Of a DNA stretch of 64,000 nt, positions 1-10,036 are shown piece by piece. The first letter of the stretch is position 1, and each line of letters begins with the position of its first letter. This stretch comes from Pseudomonas sp. B21-040. Its GTDB lineage: Bacteria > Pseudomonadota > Gammaproteobacteria > Pseudomonadales > Pseudomonadaceae. The position numbers and the translations under genes are program-made. The notes under the pieces are model-generated. The model saw only the letters and a program-made list of their open reading frames with translations. It searched no databases and was not told where the DNA came from. The DNA lies in contig NZ_CP087176.1 of assembly GCF_024748695.1 (NCBI RefSeq), positions 1,171,501 to 1,235,500 of the forward strand, in the 5' to 3' direction.

Positions 1-285
<285 letters not shown>

Positions 286-298
286 GTGTTTCAATTAA

Positions 299-325
299 GA
301 AGCCGCCTTTTCAGGCGGCTTTTTA
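299..325 (+). terminator. Rho-independent terminator of lysS
   Basis: The 7-bp stem AGCCGCC/GGCGGCT has a 6-base loop and is followed by five T residues. It lies 14 bases after the lysS stop codon. Confidence 0.9.
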
Positions 326-384
326 TTGCCTGTCTGGCACAAACGTATCAATTTGTTGCTTTCATCTGAGAGGAAAGACCTGTC

Positions 385-1101
385 GTGAATCGTGCAATGG
401 CTCAAGAAGGTGCAGCGGGTATCGCCACTGCGGTCGCTGAAAGTGTTCAGTACCAGGGCCGCAAGGCCAGCCGACAGGGCAGCGAGCAGCGTCGACAGGA
501 CATTCTCGATGCGGCGATGCGCATTGTCGTGCGCGATGGCGTGCGGGCCGTGCGCCACCGGGCGGTGGCGGCCGAGGCCGGCGTACCGTTGTCGGCGACG
601 ACCTATTACTTCAAGGATATCGATGACTTGCTCACCGATACCTTCGCTCAATACGTGGAACGCAGTGCGGCGTTCATGGCCAAGTTGTGGGTGAACAACG
701 AAGGCCTGCTGCGCGAGATGGTGGTCAGCGGCGACGGCAGCCCGCAGGCTCGCGCGCAACTGGCGGACGATATCGCTCGACTGATGGCGGACTACGTTCA
801 CCGGCAATTGATCAACCGTCGCGAACACTTGATGGCGGAACAGGCGTTCCGTCAGGAGGCCTTGTTGAACCCGCGCCTGGCGGAACTGGTGCGCTCGCAT
901 CAGCAAATCCTCCTTCAGGGCACGTGCCAGCTTTTCGAGGTATTGGGTTCTCGTGAGCCACAAGAGGATGCCAAAGTGTTGACGGCGATTATCGGACGGA
1001 TGGAGTATCAGGGCTTGCTCAACGACGCGGAGCCTGTGGGCGAAGAAGAAATGCTCGGTATCCTCAATCGTTACATGCACTTGGTACTCGCGTCGGTGTA
1101 A
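385..1101 (+). CDS. TetR-family transcriptional regulator
   Basis: This 238-residue protein has an N-terminal TetR helix-turn-helix. The recognition region runs from about residue 57 to 80 (RAVAAEAGVPLSATTYYF), with the typical tyrosine-tyrosine-phenylalanine end of the recognition helix. A helical ligand-binding domain follows. The GTG start at 385 is preceded by AGAGGAAAG at good spacing; an ATG four codons in is an alternative start. The first 30 residues before the DNA-binding domain are a longer than usual polar extension. The neighbour in P. aeruginosa, also next to lysS, is of this type. The ligand and targets are not known. The next gene encodes a lipoprotein but is separated by a REPIN, so no target can be inferred from a shared promoter. 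Confidence 0.85.
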   Translation: MNRAMAQEGAAGIATAVAESVQYQGRKASRQGSEQRRQDILDAAMRIVVRDGVRAVRHRAVAAEAGVPLSATTYYFKDIDDLLTDTFAQYVERSAAFMAKLWVNNEGLLREMVVSGDGSPQARAQLADDIARLMADYVHRQLINRREHLMAEQAFRQEALLNPRLAELVRSHQQILLQGTCQLFEVLGSREPQEDAKVLTAIIGRMEYQGLLNDAEPVGEEEMLGILNRYMHLVLASV

Positions 1102-1121
1102 TCCCTGAGGACGCCACAAAA

Positions 1122-1217
1122 CCCTGTGGGAGCGAGCTTGCTCGCGATGACGGCCTGACATTCAACATCTCTGTTGGCTGACACACCGCTATCGCGAGCA
1201 AGCTCGCTCCCACAGGG
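1122..1217. repeat. REPIN 1 (two inverted REP arms)
   Basis: The arm CCTGTGGGAGCGAGCTTGCT at the left recurs inverted at the right, each ending in the TCGCGAT core, about 95 bp overall. It lies between the TetR gene and the lipoprotein gene. Confidence 0.9.
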
Positions 1218-1262
1218 GCAGGTGTTCAGTTCAGGGCTGCGTGTGTTCATAGGGAGTGTTGA

Positions 1263-1817
1263 ATGAAAGCCTGGCGTGGCGTAGTGATCGCCTTGTCGTT
1301 GTTGCTGCTCAGTGGCTGTCTGGTGACCTTCAAGGAGCCTCTGCCCGCAAGCGACCCCGCGCCCAAAGGTTTACTCGGCAAATGGACCAGCACCAACGCC
1401 TGGGGCGAACCGATGAACCTTGAGTTGACGCGCATCGGCGACAATCGCTATCAGGCGGTCAGTTACTTCAAGGCAACCCCCGGCGAACGTGAAGCCTATC
1501 CCTTCACCGTCTCGCGCCATGGCAGCCGCTGGTACTTGTCGGCGAAGGTGCCGGCCAAATTCGGCGGGCATTTCACCATTGCCGGTTTCGAGCTCACTGA
1601 ACAACATGAACTGGTGGTCTACAACCTCGACCTCGAGCAGATCAACCAGGCCCTCGGACAAAAAGTCTTGAGTGGCGAAGACTTCCAGACCGATGACGGC
1701 GACGGCGTATTGGTCAACAACTCGATGGATCAGGTGTTTACTTACCTCGACGATCCGGCCAATTCCGATGTCTTCGTCGAAGCGGTGCGCTATCAGCGCA
1801 TGGCCAAACGCAAATAA
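1263..1817 (+). CDS. Putative lipoprotein, conserved in Pseudomonas
   Basis: This is a 184-residue protein with a lipoprotein signal peptide. The N terminus is basic (MKAWR), followed by a hydrophobic stretch and the lipobox LLSGC, so Cys20 should be lipidated. Residue 21 is leucine, which does not suggest retention in the inner membrane, so an outer-membrane location is likely. The mature part contains a GLLGKWTS segment near residue 37 and alternating hydrophobic strands, suggesting a beta-rich domain similar to lipocalin-like or DUF-type lipoproteins. The function is unknown. It is followed after 36 bases by the MATCAP-like peptidase gene and may be cotranscribed with it. Confidence 0.75.
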   Translation: MKAWRGVVIALSLLLLSGCLVTFKEPLPASDPAPKGLLGKWTSTNAWGEPMNLELTRIGDNRYQAVSYFKATPGEREAYPFTVSRHGSRWYLSAKVPAKFGGHFTIAGFELTEQHELVVYNLDLEQINQALGQKVLSGEDFQTDDGDGVLVNNSMDQVFTYLDDPANSDVFVEAVRYQRMAKRK

Positions 1818-1853
1818 ACCCAGTACATAACGGCTTTTCTACAGGAGTTTCGG

Positions 1854-3131
1854 GTGGACGATTACCAGCAGACGATACGCATTTTGTCCGATCGCATTGT
1901 GCTGGCGCAGACGCCGATTCGGGTCCTTGATGCGGTCAAGTGGGACGACACTATCCGTCAGAAATTTCTCAAGGCCAAGGGCAAGGAATTGCCTGCCGTG
2001 GACCGTGACTATTACCTGAATCGGCCGCTGGCGTTCGATTCCAGCCAGGTGAAACTGGAGTTCCAGAACATCGAGCGCGACATCACCCGCCAGCTCGGCC
2101 AGTTCAATCCGGTCGGCCAGATCATGCGTCGCATGTGCAAGGAATACCGCATGGTGGTGCGCATGCTCGAAGCGCGCGGCACCGAGGATTTCGGGCTGAT
2201 TTCCCAGGAGCTGTATGGCGCCGCGTCCGATGCGTTTCACGCTGGCGACCCGACCTTGTCCGACCTGGGCCTGATGCTCTCCGATTACCTGAACAATATT
2301 GATGGCCGTGGCGATCTCAAGGATGAACCGAAGACGTTGACCGCCAAGGACGCTGTCGCGATGCTGCAGCATCGTTTGAACAAGGTGTTTGGCGAGGCCG
2401 AGGAAACCATTCGGGTGTTTGAGTCCGACGGCATCGTCGCCGATGCGGCAGCGGGGGCCGACTACATCAAGATCCGCACCGACGCGATGTTCAACGACCG
2501 CGACGTGCGAGCCCTGGAGGTTCACGAAGGGCTGGTGCACGTAGGCACCACGCTCAATGGTCTGAACCAGCCGATCTGCACTTTTCTGGCCAAGGGCCCG
2601 CCGTCCTCGACGGTGACGCAGGAAGGCCTGGCGATCCTGATGGAAATCATCACCTTCGCGTCCTACCCGAGTCGCCTGCGCAAACTGACCAACCGCACCC
2701 GCGCCATTCACATGGTGGAGGAGGGCGCGGACTTCCTGCAGGTGTTCGAGTTTTTCCGTGAGCAAGGGTTTGAAATGCCCGAGAGCTACAGCAACACCAG
2801 TCGCGTTTTCCGTGGCTCGGTGCCGACAGGTCTGCCATTTACCAAAGACTTGTCCTACCTCAAGGGCTTCATCATGATTTACAACTACATTCAGTTGGCG
2901 GTGCGCAAAGGCAAGCTGGAGCAGATACCGCTACTGTTTTGCGGCAAGACCACGCTGGAAGACATGCGCACCTTGCGCCAGTTGGTCGATGAAGGATTGG
3001 TGGTGCCACCCAAGTACTTGCCCGAACAGTTCCGCGACCTGAACGCGCTGTCAGCGTGGATGTGCTTCTCCAACTTCCTCAACCACCTGAGCCTGGACCG
3101 GATCGAGGCGGATTACTCCAACATCCTGTGA
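1854..3131 (+). CDS. DUF1704 / MATCAP-like metallopeptidase (QEGLA-motif protein)
   Basis: This 425-residue protein belongs to the family annotated in bacteria as flavohemoglobin expression-modulating QEGLA motif protein (DUF1704). Mammalian members of the same family are the MATCAP tubulin carboxypeptidases. The sequence shows the HExxxH motif, with His224, Glu225 and His229. The QEGLA motif follows, with Glu257 as the presumed third zinc ligand. There is no signal peptide, so the protein is cytosolic. The GTG start at 1854 is supported by CAGGAG nine bases upstream. The length fits the bacterial family. The bacterial substrate is unknown. The flavohemoglobin link in the family name is historical and no hmp-like gene is nearby. 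The lipoprotein gene 36 bases upstream may belong to the same transcript. A REPIN follows the stop codon. Confidence 0.85.
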   Translation: MDDYQQTIRILSDRIVLAQTPIRVLDAVKWDDTIRQKFLKAKGKELPAVDRDYYLNRPLAFDSSQVKLEFQNIERDITRQLGQFNPVGQIMRRMCKEYRMVVRMLEARGTEDFGLISQELYGAASDAFHAGDPTLSDLGLMLSDYLNNIDGRGDLKDEPKTLTAKDAVAMLQHRLNKVFGEAEETIRVFESDGIVADAAAGADYIKIRTDAMFNDRDVRALEVHEGLVHVGTTLNGLNQPICTFLAKGPPSSTVTQEGLAILMEIITFASYPSRLRKLTNRTRAIHMVEEGADFLQVFEFFREQGFEMPESYSNTSRVFRGSVPTGLPFTKDLSYLKGFIMIYNYIQLAVRKGKLEQIPLLFCGKTTLEDMRTLRQLVDEGLVVPPKYLPEQFRDLNALSAWMCFSNFLNHLSLDRIEADYSNIL

Positions 3132-3144
3132 ACCATGAGATCCC

Positions 3145-3238
3145 CTGTAGGAGCCGAGCTTGCTCGCGATGGCGCAATTACATTCAACCTGTGTATCGCC
3201 TGACATACCGCTATCGCGAGCAAGCTCGGCTCCTACAG
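3145..3238. repeat. REPIN 2
   Basis: The inverted arms CTGTAGGAGCCGAGCTTGCT... and ...AGCAAGCTCGGCTCCTACAG are perfect complements ending in TCGCGAT/ATCGCGA. The element sits between the DUF1704 gene and the hydrolase gene. Confidence 0.9.
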
Positions 3239-3278
3239 ACCCAGTGTTTCAACCCTTATTCTCGCGAGGTTTCAACGG

Positions 3279-4192
3279 ATGAGATTCCTCGGCATTGTTT
3301 GTCTGCTTCTGACCTTGAGCGGTTGCAGTTCGCTGCTGTTCTACCCTGAGCCCGGGCAGTTGTTCACCCCGGAAAAAGCTGATCTCGAGTACCGCGATGT
3401 CACCCTGGTCACCGCCGACGGCGTCAAGCTGAATGCCTGGTGGCTGCCGGCGAAAAAGGGTGTCAAGGTCAAAGGTACTGTCCTGCATTTACACGGCAAC
3501 GGTGGCAACCTGCCGATGCATCTGGGGGGAGCTGGTGGTTGCCCAAGGAAGGCTATCAAGTGCTGCTGATCGACTATCGCGGCTATGGTTTATCCGAAGG
3601 GAAGCCGAGCCTGCCGGCACTCTATCTGGACATAGACGCGGCGTTCAAATGGCTCGATCAGGCACCCGAGGTCAAAGGCAAACCATTGATCCTGCTCGGT
3701 CAAAGCCTCGGTGGCTCGATGGCCGTGCACTACCTTGTTCACCACCCTGAGCGCCAGAAGCAACTCAAGGCGCTGGTCCTTGACGGTGCGCCCGCCAGCT
3801 ATCGAAGTGTTGGCCAGTTTGCCCTGAGTACCTCATGGTTGACCTGGCCAGTCCAGGTGCCGTTGTCGTGGCTGGTGCCGGACGGCGACAGCGCGATCAA
3901 CTCGATGCCACAGCTCAACGGCGTACCGAAACTGCTCTACCACAGCATCGACGATCCGATCGTGCCCCTTTCCAACGGCATCCGTCTGTATCAAGCTGCG
4001 CCGCCGCCACGGGTGCTGCAACTGACCCGAGGGGGGCATGTGCAGACGTTCGCCGACCCGGTCTGGCGAACCGTCATGTTGCGTTATCTCGACGATCCGC
4101 AGCATTTCAACGGCCTGCGCCGCCTGGGTGAAATCCCCAATTACCCGGCGCCCAAACATTCTGAAGATGAACCACCAGAGAGTCCGCAATGA
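3279..4192 (+). pseudogene. Alpha/beta hydrolase lipoprotein, interrupted by a 1-base frameshift
   Basis: Two overlapping frames together encode one alpha/beta hydrolase of about 304 residues. The first frame (from ATG 3279) gives a lipoprotein signal with lipobox LSGCS and the oxyanion-loop sequence LHLHGNGGN, then runs off at 3569. The second frame continues with GYQVLLIDYRGYGLSEG, the nucleophile elbow GQSLGG, the acid DDPIVP and the base GGH. The switch falls at a run of six G residues (3524-3529). Seven G residues would join HLGG to SWWLP as expected of the family. The gene is therefore either recently inactivated, variable at the G tract, or affected by a homopolymer sequencing error. 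All catalytic residues downstream are intact. The stop overlaps the next gene by four bases (ATGA), so the two were built as an operon. Confidence 0.8.
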
Positions 4193-4518
4193 GTGAAGAA
4201 CGTAACGCCATCCCGCTGATCATCACCGGTATCTGCAGCATCCTCGGCACTGTCGGTGCCCTGTGGTGGTACGGCTACCTGCATTTCGCCAAGCCTGAGG
4301 ATGCGTTGCTGCTCAACGAATTCACGATGCTTAAAACCATTCCGGGCGAAGACTACAAAGTCTCGCTGGAACCGGCGGCCCAGGTCGCGCAATGCGTCGA
4401 CGGCGTGCTGGTATTGTTCGACACCGAGCAAAAAGGCCTGACCGGTGTGCTGATCGACAGCAAGAAAAAAGCCGTGCGCTGCATGGGCCAGGAAACCCCG
4501 CAGAAACTGGAACAGTAA
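4189..4518 (+). CDS. Small membrane-anchored conserved protein
   Basis: This 109-residue protein has one predicted N-terminal membrane helix (about residues 8-28, PLIITGICSILGTVGALWWY). The rest is a soluble domain facing the periplasm or cytoplasm, with two cysteines (in AQCVDG and VRCMG) that could form a disulfide. The start overlaps the stop of the hydrolase gene by four bases, implying translational coupling. No known catalytic motif is visible. The pairing of hydrolase and small membrane protein is also present in P. aeruginosa, as recalled. The function is unknown. Confidence 0.7.
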   Translation: MSEERNAIPLIITGICSILGTVGALWWYGYLHFAKPEDALLLNEFTMLKTIPGEDYKVSLEPAAQVAQCVDGVLVLFDTEQKGLTGVLIDSKKKAVRCMGQETPQKLEQ

Positions 4519-4547
4519 CCGGGATTTGTCATCACCCAAGATCCAGT

Positions 4548-4569
4548 GTGGGAGCACGTTCGCTCCCAC
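4548..4569. terminator. Hairpin between convergent genes (REP-like fragment)
   Basis: GTGGGAGC and GCTCCCAC form an 8-bp perfect stem with a 6-base loop. The stem matches the start of the REPIN arms but lacks the TCGCGAT core. Its place between two convergent stops suggests a bidirectional terminator, though it has no T tract. Confidence 0.5.
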
Positions 4570-4587
4570 CGTTTCATCGCGGCTGGA

Positions 4588-4932
4588 TCAGTGTTTTTGC
4601 TTGTCGTTACCAGCCGACAAATCGTGCAGATGACGACGGGACAACGCGAGAAAACGCGGCGTCGGACCGACGTCTTCGTACAGCGGGTCACCTTCTTCAT
4701 CGGTGGCCACAACCGTCGAGCCCTTCACGTACGGAAAGCTTTTTTCGAGCTCTTCCAGAGCGGCGCCGATCAACTCGCCCAGCAGTTCTTCGGGTTGGCG
4801 TTTGGGGTACATCTCGGTGATCGCCGCCAGCCGTGCGGCGGCCTCCACGTCCAGATGAATCGTGTAGCCCGTCTCGGTCAGGCGACCCTTGGCGTTTTCT
4901 TCCCAATGCTGGGCAAGCTCGCGAATTTTCAT
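4588..4932 (-). CDS. Conserved hypothetical protein (PA3688-like)
   Basis: This is a 114-residue acidic protein with no signal peptide or membrane helix. It starts with an amphipathic stretch (MKIRELAQHWEENAKGRL) and then a segment rich in alanine and glutamate that resembles a ribbon-helix-helix or coiled region (VEAAARLAAITEMYPKR). The tail is histidine- and lysine-rich. GAGGTC precedes the ATG at proper spacing. Homologues in pseudomonads next to ppc have sometimes been labelled pilin assembly or type 1 pili tip component, but nothing in the sequence supports a pilus role. It is transcribed divergently from ppc across a 212-base spacer. The function is unknown. Confidence 0.7.
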   Translation of the reverse strand: MKIRELAQHWEENAKGRLTETGYTIHLDVEAAARLAAITEMYPKRQPEELLGELIGAALEELEKSFPYVKGSTVVATDEEGDPLYEDVGPTPRFLALSRRHLHDLSAGNDKQKH

Positions 4933-5144
4933 AGTGACCTCAATGCGTTCCTGCTCGTGGCAGGCCGTTTCAGAGTCCGGCAGTGGCCGGCGAAAGCCGT
5001 TGTGCGGCTTCCTCTTCAGACTAGCTTCTGCGCCGTGAGTTTAAAGTCCCTTCGTCGTTTGCTTGTAAGAACGGCTTTACGGCGGCACTCTTGGGCAAAG
5101 CATGATGTTCATGGCCGCCCGGATTTTTTGCTGGAGAACTGCTG

Positions 5145-7775
5145 ATGACCGATATTGATGCACGCTTGCGCGAAGACGTTCACCTGTTGGGTGAGCTGCT
5201 GGGCAACACCATTCGTGAACAGTACGGGGACGGCTTTCTCGACAAGATCGAGCAGATCCGCAAGGGCGCCAAGGCCGACCGTCGCGGTTCGGTGGACGCC
5301 GAACTGAGCGCCAGCCTCAACCAATTGAGCGAAGACGAATTGCTGCCGGTGGCGCGGGCGTTCAACCAGTTTCTCAACCTGGCCAACATTGCCGAGCAAT
5401 ATCAGCTGATTCACCGCCGCGAAGCGTCGCAACCCGCGCCGTTCGAGGCGCGCGTGCTGCCGGAACTGCTCGCTCGCTTGCGCGCCGAAGGCCACAGTGC
5501 CGATTCCCTGGCCCGGCAATTGGGGCGACTGGACATCGAGCTGGTGCTGACCGCGCACCCCACCGAAGTGGCGCGCCGCACACTGATCCAGAAGTACGAT
5601 GCCATCGCCGCGCAACTGGCCGCACAAGATCACCGCGACCTGACCCCGGCCGAACGCGAACAGATCCACGCGAAACTACAGCGCCTGATCGCCGAAGCCT
5701 GGCATACCGAAGAAATCCGCCGCACCCGCCCGACGCCGGTAGACGAAGCCAAGTGGGGCTTCGCGGTGATCGAACATTCGCTGTGGCAGGCGATCCCCAA
5801 TTACCTGCGCAAGGCCGATAAAGCCCTGTATGACGCTACCGGCCTGCGCTTGCCGCTACAGGCCGCGCCGATTCGCTTCGCCTCGTGGATGGGCGGCGAC
5901 CGCGATGGCAACCCCAACGTGACCGCGACCGTCACCCGTGAAGTGTTGTTGCTGGCGCGCTGGATGGCGGCCGATTTGTATGTGCGTGATGTCGATCAAC
6001 TGGCGGCCGAGCTGTCGATGCAACAAGCCAGCGAGGCGTTGAAAGCCAAGGCCGGGGACAGCGCCGAGCCGTATCGCGCCGTGCTCAAACAGCTGCGTGA
6101 ACGCTTGCGTGCGACGCGCAACTGGGCGCATGCGTCGTTGACGACCGCCACCCCCGCACCGCCCGATGTACTGCAAAACAACCGCGAACTGCTGGATCCG
6201 CTGGAGCTGTGCTACCACTCGCTGCATGAGTGCGGCATGGGGGTGATCGCCGATGGCCCGTTGCTCGATTGCCTGCGCCGGGCGGTGACGTTCGGCCTGT
6301 TTCTGGTGCGCCTCGATGTGCGTCAGGATTCGTCGCGGCACACCTCGGCCATGACCGAAATCACCGATTACCTGGGCCTGGGTCGCTACGAAGACTGGAG
6401 CGAGGATGTGCGCATCGAGTTTCTGATGCGTGAACTGAATAATCGTCGGCCATTGCTGCCGGCGTACTTCAAACCGTCGGCCGACACCGCCGAAGTGCTG
6501 GCGACCTGCAGGGAAGTGGCCGCCGCCCCCGGTGCATCGCTCGGTTCGTACGTGATTTCCATGGCCGGCGCCGCGTCCGACGTGCTCGCCGTGCAACTGC
6601 TGCTCAAAGAGGCCGGCGTACTGCGGCCGATGCGCGTGGTGCCGTTGTTCGAAACCCTGGCCGACCTTGATAACGCTGGTCCGGTGATCGAAAAACTGTT
6701 GCTGCTGCCGGGCTATCGCGCGCGCTTGCAAGGCCCGCAAGAAGTGATGATCGGTTACTCCGACTCGGCCAAGGATGCCGGCACGACCGCTGCGGCATGG
6801 GCGCAGTACCGGGCGCAGGAGCGTCTGGTCGACATCTGCCGTGAACAGCAAGTGGAATTGTTGTTGTTCCATGGTCGCGGCGGCACCGTGGGGCGTGGTG
6901 GCGGTCCGGCGCATGCGGCGATTCTGTCGCAGCCACCGGGGTCGGTCGCGGGGCGTTTCCGCACCACCGAGCAAGGGGAAATGATTCGATTCAAATTCGG
7001 CCTGCCGGACATCGCCGAGCAAAACCTCAATCTGTACCTGGCGGCGGTGCTGGAAGCGACCCTGCTGCCACCGCCGCCACCTGAGCCGGCATGGCGTCAT
7101 TTGATGGACGAACTGGCCGACGATGGCGTCAAGGCGTACCGCGCTGTGGTGCGGGAGAACCCGCAATTCGTCGAGTATTTCCGCCAGTCGACCCCTGAAC
7201 AGGAACTGGGACGTTTGCCGTTGGGCAGCCGCCCGGCCAAACGCCGCGCCGGCGGGATCGAAAGCCTGCGCGCCATTCCGTGGATTTTCGGCTGGACCCA
7301 GACCCGCCTGATGTTACCGGCCTGGTTGGGTTGGGAAGCGGCATTGAGCAAGGCGCTGGAGCGCGGTGAAGGCGAGTTGTTAGGGCAGATGCGTGAGCAA
7401 TGGCCGTTCTTCCGCACCCGCATCGACATGCTGGAAATGGTCCTGGCCAAAGCGGACGCTGACATCGCCCGATCCTACGATGAACGCCTGGTCGAGCCGG
7501 ATTTGCTTCCTTTAGGTGTGCATTTACGCGACCTATTGTCGCAGGCCTGCGCAGTGGTGCTGGGGTTGACCGGTCAGTCGCAGCTGCTGGCACATAGCCC
7601 AGACACCCTTGAATTCATCCGGTTACGCAACACTTACCTCGACCCGCTTCATCTATTGCAGGCGGAGTTGCTGGCACGTTCGCGGCAACAGGACGTGGCG
7701 CAGGGCAGCCCTGTAGAACAGGCGCTGCTGGTGTCTGTGGCGGGGATTGCCGCCGGTTTGCGAAATACCGGCTAA
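5145..7775 (+). CDS. ppc: Phosphoenolpyruvate carboxylase
   Basis: This 876-residue enzyme adds bicarbonate to phosphoenolpyruvate to give oxaloacetate, the anaplerotic feed of the TCA cycle. The sequence shows the first catalytic signature around His138 (VLTAHPTEV), the YSDSAKDAG segment with Lys543, the glycine-rich loop from His576 ([11 protein letters not shown]), and the conserved C-terminal RNTG-type end. The full length matches bacterial enzymes of about 880 residues. CTGGAGAA precedes the ATG. The enzyme is usually activated by acetyl-CoA and inhibited by aspartate; nothing in the DNA indicates transcriptional control. A GC-rich hairpin lies just after the stop and adk follows, the same order as in P. 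aeruginosa. Confidence 0.97.
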   Translation: MTDIDARLREDVHLLGELLGNTIREQYGDGFLDKIEQIRKGAKADRRGSVDAELSASLNQLSEDELLPVARAFNQFLNLANIAEQYQLIHRREASQPAPFEARVLPELLARLRAEGHSADSLARQLGRLDIELVLTAHPTEVARRTLIQKYDAIAAQLAAQDHRDLTPAEREQIHAKLQRLIAEAWHTEEIRRTRPTPVDEAKWGFAVIEHSLWQAIPNYLRKADKALYDATGLRLPLQAAPIRFASWMGGDRDGNPNVTATVTREVLLLARWMAADLYVRDVDQLAAELSMQQASEALKAKAGDSAEPYRAVLKQLRERLRATRNWAHASLTTATPAPPDVLQNNRELLDPLELCYHSLHECGMGVIADGPLLDCLRRAVTFGLFLVRLDVRQDSSRHTSAMTEITDYLGLGRYEDWSEDVRIEFLMRELNNRRPLLPAYFKPSADTAEVLATCREVAAAPGASLGSYVISMAGAASDVLAVQLLLKEAGVLRPMRVVPLFETLADLDNAGPVIEKLLLLPGYRARLQGPQEVMIGYSDSAKDAGTTAAAWAQYRAQERLVDICREQQVELLLFHGRGGTVGRGGGPAHAAILSQPPGSVAGRFRTTEQGEMIRFKFGLPDIAEQNLNLYLAAVLEATLLPPPPPEPAWRHLMDELADDGVKAYRAVVRENPQFVEYFRQSTPEQELGRLPLGSRPAKRRAGGIESLRAIPWIFGWTQTRLMLPAWLGWEAALSKALERGEGELLGQMREQWPFFRTRIDMLEMVLAKADADIARSYDERLVEPDLLPLGVHLRDLLSQACAVVLGLTGQSQLLAHSPDTLEFIRLRNTYLDPLHLLQAELLARSRQQDVAQGSPVEQALLVSVAGIAAGLRNTG

Positions 7776-7793
7776 GGTTTTTGCCGTGGGGCG

Positions 7794-7821
7794 AGGCACT
7801 CGGCGCAGGCGTCGGGTGCCT
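7794..7821 (+). terminator. Possible ppc terminator hairpin
   Basis: AGGCACTCG pairs with CGGGTGCCT (one T-G wobble) around a 10-base loop, 19 bases after the ppc stop. There is no T tract, so termination here is only likely. The rest of the 288-base ppc-adk gap shows no convincing gene. Confidence 0.4.
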
Positions 7822-8030
7822 GTCGGTGAAGGTGTTGAAAGGTCGGTCAGGCGACAGTTAATGATGGGGTTGCGACTTGGAGCACTTCATCGAAGGGGCA
7901 TGACAGGCGCCGGTTTCTCCGACTTTCGGCGGCTTGTGTGGGCAGGAACTGCTGTGTATCTTGAGCAGCCTTTGGCCGTTTGGGCGGCCACGACCCTATT
8001 TTTGAGATTGGCCCCACGAGGCGAATCTGA

Positions 8031-8711
<681 letters not shown>

Positions 8712-8726
8712 TAACCGCTTCATCTT

Positions 8727-8750
8727 CTACGGCCCGCTTGCGGGCCGTAG
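8727..8750 (+). terminator. Rho-independent terminator of adk
   Basis: CTACGGCCCGC and GCGGGCCGTAG form an 11-bp perfect stem with a 2-base loop. TTGTTT follows. Confidence 0.85.
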
Positions 8751-8797
8751 TTGTTTATACTGGCGAACTTTTTCTGAATTCTCTTACGGATACATCG

Positions 8798-9472
8798 ATG
8801 AGCACCTTGCTGGCCCTGGACACCGCGACCGAAGCTTGCTCCGTTGCCTTGCTGCATGACGGCAAAGTCACGAGCCATTACGAGGTGATTCCGCGCCTGC
8901 ATGCCCAGAAGCTGTTGCCGATGATCCAGCAATTGCTCGCCGACGCCGGGACCACCTTGCAAGCCGTCGACGCTATCGCATTTGGTCGCGGGCCCGGCGC
9001 CTTTACGGGTGTGCGAATCGCCATCGGCGTGGTCCAGGGCCTGGCGTTTGCGCTGGATCGCCCGGTGTTGCCGGTGTCGAACCTGGCCGTACTGGCGCAA
9101 CGCGCCTATCGCGAACACGGTGTGAGCCAGGTCGCCGCGGCAATCGACGCGCGGATGGATGAAGTGTACTGGGGCTGCTATCGCGAAACGGCCGGGGAAA
9201 TGCGCCTGGCGGGCAATGAAGCCGTGTTGCCACCCGAAGCGGCGGCGTTGCCGGCGGATGCCAGCGGTGAGTGGTTCGGTGCCGGCACGGGTTGGGGTTA
9301 TGCCGAGCGCATTGCCGTGAACCTGACCGGGCAGGACGCGGGCATGCTGCCGCATGCCGAAGACCTGCTGACACTGGCGCGGTTTGCCTGGGAGCGCGGC
9401 GAGGCGATTGTCGCGGATCAGGCTCAGCCGGTTTACCTGCGCGACAAAGTGGCGACGCCCAAAGCGCGCTGA
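8798..9472 (+). CDS. tsaB: tRNA threonylcarbamoyladenosine biosynthesis protein TsaB
   Basis: This 224-residue protein has the ASKHA-fold N terminus (LLALDTATEACSVAL) and the conserved GRGPGAFTGVRIA loop near residue 66-78. TsaB forms the TsaBDE complex that transfers the threonylcarbamoyl group to A37 of ANN-decoding tRNAs. TsaB itself lacks the metal site of its paralogue TsaD, as expected of the family. The ATG at 8798 matches the conserved MxxLLALDT start. The ribosome site is weak (ACGGA). An upstream in-frame start at 8738 would add residues encoded by the adk terminator and was rejected. A REPIN follows the stop. Confidence 0.93.
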   Translation: MSTLLALDTATEACSVALLHDGKVTSHYEVIPRLHAQKLLPMIQQLLADAGTTLQAVDAIAFGRGPGAFTGVRIAIGVVQGLAFALDRPVLPVSNLAVLAQRAYREHGVSQVAAAIDARMDEVYWGCYRETAGEMRLAGNEAVLPPEAAALPADASGEWFGAGTGWGYAERIAVNLTGQDAGMLPHAEDLLTLARFAWERGEAIVADQAQPVYLRDKVATPKAR

Positions 9473-9491
9473 TTTCCGGCACCGAGTGGGT

Positions 9492-9587
9492 GCCATCGCG
9501 GGCAAGCCACGCTCCCACAGTTTTGAGCCAACCGCAGATTTTGTGAACCACACAAATCCTGTGGGAGCGTGGCTTGCCCGCGATGGC
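9492..9587. repeat. REPIN 4
   Basis: The two arms (9492-9520 and 9559-9587) are 29-base perfect inverted copies beginning GCCATCGCGGGCAAGCCACG. The spacer is 38 bases. The element lies between tsaB and the next small gene. Confidence 0.92.
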
Positions 9588-9730
9588 GATCTACCCAGCG
9601 CAGCCAATCGTCGATTTATACCTCCCGCTTTTAAACCTTTTCCGTTTTCTGTGTTCTAGTTATCACTCGGCGGTTTGCGAAGTGGGAAATGCGCCACTAA
9701 ACTGCCATCACTGATACCGGACATGTACTC

Positions 9731-10036
9731 ATGCGTATAGACGGCGTTTCCTCTCAGTCCTACCCCATCAAGCGCAAGGCTCGCAAAGGCCCTGTGGCGG
9801 AAGACGATTACGTTGATATCGACGGCGAGCTGGAAATTCCATCCGAAGAGCAAATGGCTGCCCGTGCCGCCAAAGCCTCTGCGCAACGCCTGAGCAATCT
9901 CCCGGCTCGCCAACAAGACATGATCTACCACCGCGCCATGAGCAAAAGCGTTGCTACGGCACTCGCCAGCTACCTGAGCACGGCCACTTTTGTCGATTGG
10001 GATACGGATGTGCTGGGCCTCGACCTGTACATCTGA
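9731..10036 (+). CDS. Small conserved hypothetical protein
   Basis: This 101-residue soluble protein has a basic N terminus (SYPIKRKARKGP), then an acidic stretch (EDDYVDIDGELEIP), then a helical part with many alanines and a tryptophan-containing end (FVDWDTDVLGLDLYI). No known domain is recognised. Its stop overlaps the start of the DUF72 gene by one base (TGATG), so the two are translationally coupled. It was not in any recognised pathway context except this pairing. The function is unknown. Confidence 0.7.
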   Translation: MRIDGVSSQSYPIKRKARKGPVAEDDYVDIDGELEIPSEEQMAARAAKASAQRLSNLPARQQDMIYHRAMSKSVATALASYLSTATFVDWDTDVLGLDLYI

